Assembly (NCBI GenBank): GCA_018881555.1
Contig: JACAXG010000233.1
Coordinates: forward strand, 758,015 to 822,014
Direction: 5' to 3'
From: Amblyornis subalaris
Taxonomy: Eukaryota > Chordata > Aves > Passeriformes > Ptilonorhynchidae
DNA length: 64,000 nucleotides
Shown: piece by piece, positions 24,121 to 35,836 of the stretch
How the letters are laid out: each line of letters starts with the position of its first letter
How positions within the stretch are numbered: the first letter of the stretch is position 1
Program-made: the position numbers and the translations under genes
Notes under the pieces: model-generated
What the model was told of the DNA's origin: nothing
The model's database searches: none
The model's input: the letters and a program-made list of their open reading frames with translations, nothing else

Positions 24121-24395
24121 GGGGGCTCTCACGTGCGGCTGAAGCGCTGTGCCGCGGCTCGGGCTCACAGCGGAGTCTGGCAGCACCGGCGTTGCGCTGG
24201 TGCCGCTCGGCTGGGCGGCGATAAGCAAAGAGACAGTCTGGCTCCTTCCAGGAGCCTCTCGGTCATGTCTGAGCGCTCGGCAGTTCCCAAAGCCTCTGGC
24301 TGACTTTCCCCTGTGGACCGTTCATTTATCAGGAAATGGAATTGGTTACAGGATTTCGCGCGCTGCCAAACCTCACTGACGAAATCGGCCCGTTC
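24121..24395. promoter_or_regulatory. CpG-rich cluster in DYM intron (candidate regulatory element)
   Basis: By eye I count about 24 CpG dinucleotides in some 275 bp, including GCGGCTCGGG, GGCGGCGATAAG and TTTCGCGCGCTG, while flanking intron has very few. It is not CR1 sequence. It could be an unmethylated enhancer, an alternative or antisense promoter, or an unrecognised GC-rich repeat. No initiator or TATA element is convincing. Confidence 0.35.
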
Positions 24396-24617
24396 CTGCT
24401 CTCAGAAGTAGGAAGAATGTATTAACTCTTTGTGCCTGATACTTGTTTTTAGTGCTTTTGCTGAAAAAAAGCCAGGTTCCTTCCTACTTTTAAAGGTTTC
24501 TGGAAATTGCTGACACACCCTCACCCTCTATGAATATACTGCTAATGCAGGATAATTTCATGCATTATATTTAGTTCATCATGGTTGCCACTGTCTCTAT
24601 AAATACTAAACATTATA

Positions 24618-24662
24618 ATATTTATTTTTATATTATTATATTTATATTATTATAAATATTAT
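24618..24662. repeat. AT-rich simple repeat
   Basis: TTTATATTATTATATTTATA-type sequence with a TTA/TAT trinucleotide flavour, followed by two imperfect copies of a TTTTAGGANNATTGAATT unit. Confidence 0.6.
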
Positions 24663-25177
24663 TTTAGGATAATTGAATTCTTTTAGGACAGTTGAATTAT
24701 GTAAAAAGTGAGATTTGCCTGCTGAATTCAGTGTATTCTTGCTTGAAAAATGTCTTCTGAAGTGGAAGGATAAAAATTAAGATCTGTTAAAAACATAAAC
24801 AATGCTTTGTTGTTTACTGGGAGGCTTTAAAACACAGGTTATATGTATAAGTTATACATAACTTGTAGGAGCTTAACCAGAACTGAATAGAAATATGTCT
24901 TTAATTATGTATATAGGATGACAACAAAAAACCCAGCTGCAGTTCTTTCTGAGTGTATTGCCGGTTTTGCATATAGTTAGAAACCCAGTTGTGTAATGGC
25001 AAGGTAAACACCACTCTCTTTAGGTGCTACTTGGATGTCTTTGTCTTTCATTATGGATCAAGTTTTCAGCAAACTTTAAAAACCAAATGCACATTTCAAA
25101 ATCCAGATGCATATTTTTTTGAGACTCGCCAAACTTCAGGCTGCTCTGAAGTTTGCGGGGCAGAGCTGGTTGTCAAT

Positions 25178-25395
25178 CATAGAATCATTTGGGTTGGAAC
25201 AGTCCTCCAACACCATCGAGTCCAACCATTCCCCCAGCACTGCCAAGGCCACCACTCACCCATGTCCTCAAGCACCACGTCCACACGGCTTTTAAATCCC
25301 TCCAGGGATGGGGACTCCACCACTGCCCTGGGCAGCTGTGCCAGGCTGGACAACCGTTTCAGTCAAGAAGTTTTTCCTAATACTCAACCTAAACA
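25178..25395 (-). mobile_element. CR1 LINE 3' fragment
   Basis: An antisense CR1 3' end: TCATAGAATCATTTGGGTTG, CCATCGAGTCCAACCATTCC, GGCCAAGGCC-type core (CCAAGGCCACCACTCACC), CAGGGATGGGGACTCCACC and GTTTTTCCTAATACTCAACC. Confidence 0.9.
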
Positions 25396-26649
25396 TGAGC
25401 CAGTTCTCAATTGCGTAAATTGCATTGAGAAATAGAGAGCCATTTTGACTTTATTAATATATTTATATTGATAGGAGGTTCTTTTAGGGGTTTTTCGTTT
25501 CTCCAGGGGTCATCATCTGTCTCTCAAGACCCCCTAATTTTGTCCCTAGTCAGCTGAGCTCACTCCTCTTGCAATACTGTGTTTGTGTGTTTAGCAGGGG
25601 ATGGATAAATGACCATTTGCAAGTTGTCTGCTGGTGGATGCAGGTTTCTGTTCCTGTATCACTTGAATCATTTCAGTTTGTGCAGCATTGTGTTGCACTG
25701 GGAGCATGTCTCTTGTAACACATCAGTCTGTTTTAATGCAATCAATAGTTGTAACCTCCCATGTATGAAATTAATAAGCCCAGAGGTAAAGCACAGTGCA
25801 CATATGGTAATTATTATGTCTGGAAGTGGTTGCCGCATTAATTGATAGCAGTAGCAAGTAATGCAGCCTCACTTAATTTCATTGCTTCTTATACGATGAT
25901 CCTGTAAACAGAATTTTTGCAGTCTAATATGTCAGAGGGTTTTTTCTCCTTTTTATTATGAGCAAATCACTGTGGAAGTATTTAGAGTCCTCTTGGCTCA
26001 TTTAGCTTCGTGACAATTTGGGATCCTTTGTCCATAAACAACAGGCAACGAGCTAAAAACAGCTCGTCCACAACCTGTGAAAGCACCCTGTAAGTCTCAT
26101 CTGCCGCTCACTGAGACATGGTTGGTGTTGCAGGATGCGCCTGGGGCTGGTGCCAGCGAGGGACCCTGCTCACAGCCTGCATCCTGCAAGCCTGAGCCAT
26201 TGCAGGGGAGGATAAGTGGGTGATTTGGCCTCATTACTGACATAACTGAGACTCGTAAAATTCAGATGTTTTCCAAGCTGTGTCTGCAGCTCAAGTTAAC
26301 ATAAAAATATTACAAATTTAGCATACCTTTTAAAAAATTAGGGTTTAGTAGTAGAAATATAATTTTCCATTTTAAAGTTGTGTGTCATAAATACTCCTGA
26401 GGATCTCAGAATGGTGGTCCTTTTCTCTGTGAACCAGGGAAGTTACAATGGGTGAGGGCTGTGCGTGCTTGGAGATCCATCATGTCTGTCAGTGAGAGGC
26501 TGATGATGATCAAGGCCATCAAAGTGGCCGTAACACTGAAATCCACTTGCACTATAATGTTGAAAAATGAGTGAACTTGTCGTGATCCCAAAAAGATCTT
26601 TACTGTCATCTAGGGAAGCTCCAAACAGTTTAGAACCGTGGTTTGGGTT

Positions 26650-26832
26650 TAGAACCAAACCAATGGTTTGGGTTAAAAGGGCTTAAAGCTCATTCAGTTC
26701 CACTCCTGCTGTGGGCAGGGACACCTTCCACTAGCCCAGGTTGCTTCAAGCCGTGTCCAACCTGCACTTGGACACTTCCAGGGATGGGGCAGCTGCAGCT
26801 CCTCTGGGCAGCTTGTGCCAGGGAGTCACATT
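26650..26832 (-). mobile_element. CR1 LINE 3' fragment
   Basis: An antisense CR1: GGTTTGGGTTAAAAGGGCTT, CACCTTCCACTAGCCCAGG, CTTGGACACTTCCAGGGATG and GCAGCTTGTGCCAGG. The 3' tip is disturbed: a GGTTTGGGTT-like motif occurs twice within about 30 bases (26639-26675). Confidence 0.85.
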
Positions 26833-27954
26833 TCTTCAACGCTTGCTTGAGATCTTAATTTTCTTGAATACATACAAGATAAAGGACTGGCTGAAAATAG
26901 ACTATTTTGTAGTAATAGGTAGTAACGCTGAATCATATAAATGCAAATATAATGTAGGAAAACCCTACATGTAGATTTCTCAGAAGCGCTGGCAAAGTTT
27001 TCATTGGCTTCAAGGTTATGGTGACAGTTGTAGTTTTAAAATCAAATATGTTATGTGTTTTTATTAGCTCCTTTGAATCTTACTTGTACTTTGGTCACAG
27101 TTCTCCGGGAAAGATGCAGCCTTCATACAGAGGGTTTGTTTATCTTGGTGAAATCCAGGGAAGCACATTTCATCCCAGGGTGAAGGAATGCATCAGAGAT
27201 GGGTAGTGCACAAGAATCCAAGGTAGCTTGGGAGGGTGGTGCTTGGTTGAGTGACTGGAGTACAGTGATTCTGCAGTTCAGGAATGAGGTGCATTGGCCA
27301 AGATGAGGATGAAGGGTGGGCTAGCACAGGACACTCCTATTCCCAAGCTGCTGTCTGCATGGAGACTAATATTTACATGGAGGCTTAAAGTCTGTCCCCT
27401 CCACCCCTGAAAATTATTCCATTTACCTTCTGGAAGCTGCATTCTGGAAGCTGGATTTGGCCACTTCATTCCCAAGTCATTGCTGTCATTGCAAAGCTCA
27501 ACAATTGCTCTGGAATGAAATCACCTTATTCTGGAGTTGCCATAGCTGCTTCCAAAGAGCTATTCCATAATGCTTTTATCCAGGTCGGTCTCCTGCAGAA
27601 GTCTGGACAGTGTTTTGGCTATCCCAAACCAGCTTGGGAATAAACTGAAATGTTCAGAAGGCAAGGTCCTACCTACCCAGCCATGATTACCATGCACTAG
27701 GTAAGAGTAACAATTGAGCTGTATAAATGCAAATATAGTAACATTAATACAGTAATATGTATTGTGATTCTGAGACTTAGTTCTTCAAACCAATAAAAAT
27801 GGAAAAGAGAAAATAAACCACTTCTAGGAGCAGGTTGATCATCAGTGCAGAAGTTTGCTGTTTCTCTCCTGTGGTTGTCTTCACTTTGCCTTCACTTGAG
27901 TTCCCTTCACTGCTCTGCAAAGCTGTAGCTGCAGTCACAGCCCCAACCCCAGCT

Positions 27955-27955
27955 N
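27955..27955. other. Undetermined base (N)
   Basis: The only ambiguous base in the window, in AGCTNAGCTG. It marks an unresolved or low-quality assembly position in DYM intron sequence. Confidence 0.99.
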
Positions 27956-28179
27956 AGCTGAATGTCTCAGCCTTGCCTGTAGCACCCTGTGGATTGTTAC
28001 TAACTAGCTCCCATTAAGGCAGTAGATGAGAATTCACACAGTTACATGCAAAGGCTTTAGAAGATGAAATAGTGTCTTGTAACTATACTTATTAAAGTAG
28101 ATTTTGTTTCCTTTTTTTTCAAGGCAAGGGGTAAAAGTTTTAAACTAAAAGAAGGTACATTCAGACTAAGGTATAAGTA

Positions 28180-28392
28180 AGAAACTTTTTATGATGAGGG
28201 TGGCAAAAGACTGGCACCTGTTGCCCAGGGAGGTGATGGATGCTCCATCCCTGGAAGTGTTCAAGGCCGGGCTGGATGGGGCTTGAAACAATCCGGTCTA
28301 GTGCAAGGTGTCCCTGCCCATGGCAGGTAGTGGAACTGGATGAGCTTTTAAAGGTCCCTCCCACACCGTTCTGGGATTCTTTGATTCTATGA
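28180..28392 (+). mobile_element. CR1 LINE 3' fragment
   Basis: A sense CR1 3' end: ATGAGGGTGGCAAAAGACTG, CATCCCTGGAAGTGTTCAAG, GCCGGGCTGGATGGGGCTTG, CTGCCCATGGCAGGTAG and a terminal GATTCTTTGATTCTATGA. The GCACCTGTTGCCCAGGGAGG variant marks a different CR1 subfamily from most neighbours. Confidence 0.9.
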
Positions 28393-29077
28393 AATAATTA
28401 TGTAATTCTTTATGCTACCTGTAGAGAGCAGAAAAATATTTCTAAAAGGGACACGGGGGAAGTCTGCTGCAAAGATCTTCTTCCTTGGATCAGAAGAGTC
28501 TGCTCTACTGGTGACACAGTCGGGGTGAGAGGCACCCTCAGCACCTTCATCTCGAGTCCGGTGAAAGGTGCCCCAGCTGGTTCTTACCCAGGAGGAGGCT
28601 GTTGAGCAATGAATGAGCAGAAACCATTGCTGTTAGGAGTAATGTTTTGGAGGAGAAAAATGTAACTGGTGACGTTTTCTTACTGTCACCCATTACGAGG
28701 AATGTTTTCCGTCCTGTTGCTCTCCATATGGCAGAGCATCCTTGCACAAGGATGTTAGGTGCTCTGCAAGCTTTGGGGAGGGGAAGGGTCAGGAGATGAC
28801 ATACAAGTTCCAGTCACTAAAAGGAGTGTGGATTGCCAAAAGAGATTAATCCAGTATTTCTTTATGCACAACTGAAATCTGGCTTTTCGTTGCACTGTGA
28901 AATACCTATTTTCCAGTTTCCCTGTGAGCTCTTGAGACACTGCATTGCCTGTCCATGCATCTACTTTAACTTGGGTGTGCAATTTAAAGATAAATCATCC
29001 TTAAATTTAATTTTTCAGTGGCACTCAGAAAGATAGGGTAATTTAAAGTAGAAGAAGAATGCTTAGACTAGATAGTC

Positions 29078-29294
29078 AGAAGAAATTCTTGGCTCTGGGG
29101 GTGGTGAGGCCCTGGCACAGGTTTCCCAGAGAAGCTGTGGCTGCCCCATCCCTGGAAGTGTCCAAGGGCAGGTTGGACAGGGCTTGGAGCAACCTGAGCT
29201 AGTGGAAGGTGTCCCTGCCCATGGCAGGGGCTTGGAAATGGATGATCTTTAAGGCCCCTTCCAATCCAAACTGTTCTACGATTCTGTGATTATC
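29078..29294 (+). mobile_element. CR1 LINE 3' fragment
   Basis: A sense CR1 3' end: GTGGTGAGGCCCTGGCACAG, GAGAAGCTGTGGCTGCCCC, GGAAGGTGTCCCTGCCCATG, CTTTAAGGCCCCTTCCAATC and a terminal CTACGATTCTGTGATT. Confidence 0.92.
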
Positions 29295-31260
29295 ATACTT
29301 TATAGGAAGCAAGGGCACAAGTAGAGACTTTGAGCAGAAAAAAATTGAACTTTACACAGATTCTAACATGAAACAGTCTGTCTTCGTGTATCTATTGTTT
29401 GACACCAGATGCATCAGATTGGTTGATTTCATTGGTAGAAGGAAGCTGCTACAAGAAAGAGATATCAAATACGAGGCAGAATGCAAGCACTGGAGAAACA
29501 GGAGGATGGGAAAGCAGTGTGAAAGTTTCCAAGTCGCTCCCCATGGTAACAGTGCTCCGACCCGGGTAAACAACTCTCTGCACGTGTACATGTCTCAAAG
29601 CTGCTTCCATTCTGCTAACTGCTGGCCTGCCACATCATTTGAACTCTGTTAACCTTCAAGGATGATCCCATTTTTTCTGAAAGAGAGCACAGAGGAGCTT
29701 CCCTGCCCAGAGCTGCAGAGCTTTGGCTTTGCAGCAGCTTGGCAGGAACCCCACACTCATGAGCAGCCCATAACTCCCTGTCCAACAGATCTTACGGGAG
29801 GGCTTCCAGCCAGAGCCAGGCCCCTGCTCACTTTTGAGCTGTACAATTGCTCAAGCTAAATAACATTCCCCAAGTTTCCCTCCCTAGAAAGCCTCCCTAT
29901 ACTTTTATTACGTTTTTTGCTGTGACTAAATCTGCTTCACATGTGTTGTGCAGCCTTCCCTTGCTCCGTTGCATATGTTGTGAGTCCAGTGAAGAAAGAG
30001 CCCAGTGCCAAATGCTCTGCATTTGCATGACATGTTGTTTCCAAATATCTTGCAACTTTGGTCAAAGTAAATTACACTGAAGTGCCCTGACCCCTTTCTT
30101 CCCCTCTTTAGTTGAAAGGTGTTTCCAACCCATGTGTTCATTTTCTACTGCAAACCTTCAGTGTAGGCAGAGTAACTGAAAAGTATAAAAAGTTGCATTT
30201 AAAATGGATTTATTTGTTTCTTTGATTAATAAATTTTCCCCTCTCCATTAAAAAAGAAGTATTAGCCACTTTTTAAATAAAATGTGAAATAATATGGCAG
30301 AGGCCAACAACTTTATCTCAAAAGGTGCAAACTTTGATAAGTTATGACAACTGAATACAAGACAAAGGGAGAAAAAAATCATGTAACTTCCAATTATACT
30401 GATCCAATTGCTCTTCCGATTTTAAGGTTTAGCTGTCTTTTCTGAATTAATCTTTTGAATTAAGTTTCCATAACATGTGGCAGATTGAGAAAAACAGTCC
30501 TTAGAAAATTTCTGCCCTGGATGACAGATGAACTAGATAATGGAGTATAATCTCTTCCATTTTCATGATTTTGACACATTTTCACTTCTGTGTGTATGTT
30601 TAAATGAAGGAATCAAAATAAGTTTGAGTACAGAATATAAATCCCAGACAAAATTACAGCTTTCATTGCAGTGTTGGGTTAAATGTAAACAGCAGGAATG
30701 TTATAGATATCTTGTAATTAAATGCATAAATCAGAGAAATGTCTTGAATATTTACAGCAACTACACCAAGAAGTGAGAATGAGGAAGAGATGTACTTTGT
30801 CAGCTGATGGCTGCCTCCACTGCATTCCTATACAGAGTTTAATTTTGTCACAACCTTTGGTACAAGTTGCAAAGCTTCTCTACAGTTGATTTACAGGCTG
30901 TTTGTTCCTGCTGAGGATGATTAGTGATGGAGATGGCTTTTTCCTGGCCAAGCAGGGGATTTCTCATGCCTATCAGCATTGCTGCTAAGGACTCTGCTGT
31001 TAGGATTTAGAGGGCAGCTGGTTTAGGTCACCCTGCCTTTTTTGTAGCTCTAGATGTTCTGGAGTATCAGATGATGGCATTGAATCTTAAATGCATGTGG
31101 ATTTAGGCTGGACTTACGAGAAGGTTGTAACACTAAACCTGCAATCTGTTGAGCTTGCAAACAAAGGCTGATTTTTCTTGACCATGTCCTCATGTTGACT
31201 CTGTACCTTAACAAACCCTAATATGCTCCCTTCTACACAGGTTTTCTCCTTGTCCTATAG

Positions 31261-31492
31261 GCTGGAAAAGCCCTACAAGACCATCAAGTCCAACCATTCC
31301 ACTTGGCACTGCCAAGGCAACCACTGACTCATGTCCCCAAGTGCCATAGCCACACAGCTTTTAAATCCCTCCATGGGCAGCCTTCTCTGTCCCTTCTCTG
31401 GACAACCTCTGCCAGGGCCTCACCACTCTCACAGCCAAGAACTCCTTCCCAATATCCCATCTCACACTGCCCTCTGGCAATTTAGAGCCATT
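31261..31492 (-). mobile_element. CR1 LINE 3' fragment, mosaic of two subfamilies
   Basis: An antisense CR1 whose 3' half (31261-31372) is of the type with CCATCAAGTCCAACCATTCC, CCCCAAGTGCC and CTTTTAAATCCC. Its 5' half (about 31395-31490) is of the other type, with CTCTGGACAACC, CCAGGGCCTCACCAC, CCCAATATCCCATCT and CCCTCTGGCAA. The 3' terminal motif itself is missing. Confidence 0.85.
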
Positions 31493-34400
31493 GCTTCGAT
31501 GTTTAAACTATGGGGAGAGCAACCAACCTGTGGCTCAGGAGCTGAGGCTTGAGGACAGACAGTGTAGCAGTGGGGTGAGAACTTCCCATCTTGATGATGC
31601 TGTAGCAGCAACCTCCAAAGCTCCAGGAGGAAGATTTCCCTTCCTTCATGGCAGTATGTGAGCTATTGAAAACCACTATTGAAAGATTGTTCTTATAGAT
31701 GGGAAACCAGAGGCTTGTATCAACTCACTGAAGGAAGGTCTCCTAGGGGATATGAAACACCGGCAGCTCCAAAACCTAGGAGGAAATTTTGTGTCGATGG
31801 AGTAGGGAGGAGAGCACAGGCTTTAAACTTACGTGTTGTCCTTAATGTGAGACCCGTGAGATCCAAGTGATGCCTGTAGGTCAGAGCGCAGAGTCAGGCC
31901 GCGGAAGTTTGTTTGAATTCCTGCTGCCTATCTGTCCCAGCAGGTTTTGCCAAGCTCCATTCTCCTGAGCTAAGACCAGCAAAGCCTGATTGTTGTCACC
32001 AGGGTAGACAATCCTGGCCTGAATGCACAGGGAGGAAGGGAGGCAGGTATGTTCAATAACAAAGGACATAATAGCATTTATGAAAAAATTCCCCAGCCTG
32101 AGGTGGGGAGTTCTCCCACTTATCAAACTCCCCATTTTTATTCATGTCCTAAAGACAGTCTTTACCAGAGTAAGTCTTAATACAGATAAGAGGTCAGTGA
32201 AGGCAAACAAATCTGGAAATACTGCATCTAAAGCACAGTGGAACAGAAAACACGGGTAATTTTCATTCCCTATTGACACAATGGCTCATTTGGGGCCCTT
32301 TTTCAGATTGAGGTGATTGTTTGCATTGGAAAAAAAAAGCAGTTTCATTATGGGAGAGTGCTGCTTTTTAAACTGGTGGCTTCAGGATGACACCAAGCAT
32401 ACAGATTGCTTTTGGATCCAGCCAGCTCTTGACTCCCCGTACTCAGACAGTCAAGGAAATGCAGTTTCCCAGGTTCGAGACTTGCAAAGATGTCTTAATA
32501 CCTTGAAGGAGTGCTTGTCCTACTCATTAGTAGCTCACCCTTTCTCCTTTCTATACACTGCTTGCTTCTGGCATTGATAAAGGCATGTTTTCAGTACCTA
32601 ATTTGAACTTGCTGTCACAACTTCAAGAATATAATGGAATATAGAATAAAATACAGAATAGAATGAGCAACCTAAAAATCCATTTCAGAAAAGGCATCCT
32701 GGTTATTTGTTGGGGTCAACTTAACACCACCCCCTCTCCCCTGGCTTGGGTTTGTACTCACAGGACTCCTAGCATTAGGACAAATTTTTTTTATAAAGGT
32801 GTGAAGTCCACATTCACAAAATAACTGCGTAAATGTCCACATTTGGCACCGGTTCCTCAGCTGGCAATCCTGGCAGAGATAAGGCTGCAGTCTGGCACCC
32901 TGGGTGATGGCTGGAAAGATTTTACTGTCACTTCACGTTTCGCTCCCCAAGACAAATAAATGGGATTTCCTGCATGCAGCGGGACAGCGCTGCTCATCTC
33001 ACAGCACAGTTCATCTGTTTGCAGAGGCTTGAAATACTTAAGAAGGGAGTATGTCCGTCAGGGTGTACATTTTCCAGTGTGGGGAGATTAGGGAGCCAAA
33101 GGTCTGCAGTCTCAATAGGGTGTTAGTCAGCATGTCCTGAGCTTCAGGCAGATAAGGGTCCACTTCCTAGGCTGCCCTGATCTGAGAGTTAACAGTTGGT
33201 GACAGTGAGTCTGTCTCTGTTCTTAAGTCATTGTTATAATTTTTTGTAATATTTACAGGCCTGGCTCTCTCAGATTAAAAAGTACAAAATCAAAAGGAGG
33301 TCTTCCTCCATGGGCGCTGGGGGTGGGGGGGAGGATGTTTGGGCTTGGCGTGTGGCCCCACCGCCGTGCTGGGTGGGAGGAACCGGAGCAGGATGTCGGC
33401 GTGGGCCTCCTCTTTATGGCTGCTGAGAAGGAAAACTCAAACCTTGTCAGACGACCTTCGAGAAGCCCTCCACACAAGGAAATGTGCTGTAAATGGCAGC
33501 CCCCAAGATGCAAATCAAAGGTGTTAAGCTCAGCCGGGAGAATGGACCTTGTCTCTCTGGCTGATGCATGAAGCCAAGGCCTAGGCAGCGCATCAACCCT
33601 TGCGCAGTGATAGCAGAGAGGAGCGTGGTCCCAGTTGTCCAAAGGAATGTTCTTTTTGGCTTGGTGGGATGTTTTGGAGGCAGTTTTGAACCAATATGTA
33701 GTGAAAACATGTCTGGGACCTCGTCACTGGAAAAGTATGCAAATTGAATCACTGTGCTCTTCTCCTGCCACCTCTTGCATTGGGGGAATATGCTCTATGC
33801 AAATAAATGAGAAAACAAAACAACTGTGACATGGTAGTAACTCTGTATTTGGGGTGAAAGAAACAGGCAAGTGGAAACAACATTTTGACCTCTCCATCCT
33901 TTGTGGTTCTGCTGGATTATCCCAAGACTGTTCTAAAGCAGAGAGGGGTCATACAGGCAGTTTGCAAAAGGAATAATCCTTAAACTACAAAATTAGGTTT
34001 ATGCTGTCATTGTGCTTCAGTCCCTTCCCAGCTCGGATATTGAAGAGCAGGGAGGTGAGTTCTGAAGGCTCTGTAGGTGGTCACAAGCTCCACCAGCAAG
34101 CACAAGGCAGGATCGAGTCAGGTAGCAAAATCTCCAGGTCCTTTTCCAGGGTCGAGGAAGAAAAATCTAGCCCTGGGCATGACAATTCCTACGTCAAAAA
34201 AAAAGAGAAAAGGGCAACATTTCTATCTTACTGGGTCAGGATTTGTACATTGTCCATACAGGGTTCCTGAGGTGCATCGCTCTGGCAGCAAGGCAGAGTT
34301 TTGGCTCCAGTGCCTTACCAAAAGATGAAAGTGTGTGCCATGTTCTTGAAGCTCAGTGGTTTCCTTCAGTGTCATACATGTATCCAACACCATCTGCTCA

Positions 34401-35340
34401 TTTTGTGTTGCTGATTGCATGGCACAGACCATGGCAAGAGTTTTGTTTGTACAACGGTTGGATCTTTGGTGGGAGTAGAAGTCGGGCAGCAGGGAGAGGT
34501 TTATCTGGGGTTTGTTTCGGGAGGATGGGATGGTGCCTTAGCCTAGGTGGGGCAGCCATCCGTGATGTTATCTGGAGCACAAAGCATTTCCATGATAAAC
34601 AACATTCCTTGTATTTTAGACTAGTCTGCTATCAAAGTCAAAACAACTGCTCTGGCTTGAACAGTAGCACTCGCTGCTTGAAATGTAAAATATATAGTTG
34701 GCTCTAAGATTTGTCTAGAGTAGATTCGCCATGTCTTTTAATATATAGCTACACATATTAGTGTATATTCATTATTCAGCAGGGTTATTTTCTCCAAAGC
34801 TTCTGTCATTTGTGCACTTCATAGGCCCCTTTAAACCTTTTCCAGGGAGTTTTTCCTTATTGTTAAAAAAAGTTTAATAAATTATATCAATTAGACTAAA
34901 AACGTGCAACTTGCTTTTCAGAAAATAATTAGCAGATGGTTGTCTCTGACGTGAGAACTGGAATATTGTTGGGCATTTATAGTATTTGCTTTGTTTTTTA
35001 AAAAGGCTGATGAAGGAAATACAGATCTGTCATTTTTATCCAGAAGTTGGAGCAGACTTTGTAGCCAGATACATGATTTAATTCTTCTCTGCTTTCTTCT
35101 CTGTCTTTAGCTACAGTATCTCCAAGAGGAGACTTAGTCCTTTTCACCCCTACTTTACCCTCCCCTGAATTCCTCCACATTGTTGCAAATAATCAAGTTG
35201 CATGGGAAGAATTATTTTGGTCTTTGGCAAGTCCTGAACCATAAAAAGCCCTTTTTGTTTTAGGATTTCTCCACTGAGCAGGTGATTCTGGGGCTCTGAA
35301 AGCACCATGAGCTTTTTCTGGAGGGACCAAGCATCTCAGA

Positions 35341-35480
35341 GATCACAGAATCATTTAGGTTGGGAAAGCCCTGCAAGACCATAGAGTCCAATCATTCCCT
35401 CAGCACGGCCAAGGCCACCACTGACCCATGTCCCCGAGTGCCACATCCACATGATGGCTTTTAAACGCCTCCAGGGATGG
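35341..35480 (-). mobile_element. CR1 LINE 3' tip
   Basis: An antisense CR1 end: ATCACAGAATCATTTAGGTT, AAGACCATAGAGTCCAATC, GGCCAAGGCCACCACTGACC, CCCCGAGTGCCACATCCACA and GCCTCCAGGGATGG. Confidence 0.9.
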
Positions 35481-35732
35481 TTATCTGCTCCAGATCTGGT
35501 TGACTGCAGAACTGATCTTCCCCTGCCTTCACTTGCTTGCTAAACTTTATAAATACGTTTTCTGTCTTTGGCAGAGTGATCCAAACTGTGCATGTATGGA
35601 CTTAGGACAACTTGAGCTTTTGCTCAGCTTGAGACCTTCAAAGTGTTGTTCCTCATGAGTTGTTCCCAACTGAATTATTACAGCCAATTTCTTGAACTTT
35701 ACGTTTTGCACACTTGAAAACCAGCAGAATTC

Positions 35733-35836
35733 GTAGAATCATAGAATGTTTTTGATTGGAAGGGACCATAAAGCTCATCTCTTTCCAACACCCTGCCATG
35801 GGCAGGGCCACCTTCCACTAGACCAGGTTGCTCAAA
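35733..35836 (-). mobile_element. CR1 LINE 3' tip
   Basis: An antisense CR1 end of the second subfamily type: TCGTAGAATCATAGAATG, GATTGGAAGGGACCATAAAG, CCCTGCCATGGGCAGGGCC and CTTCCACTAGACCAGGTTGC. Confidence 0.88.
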
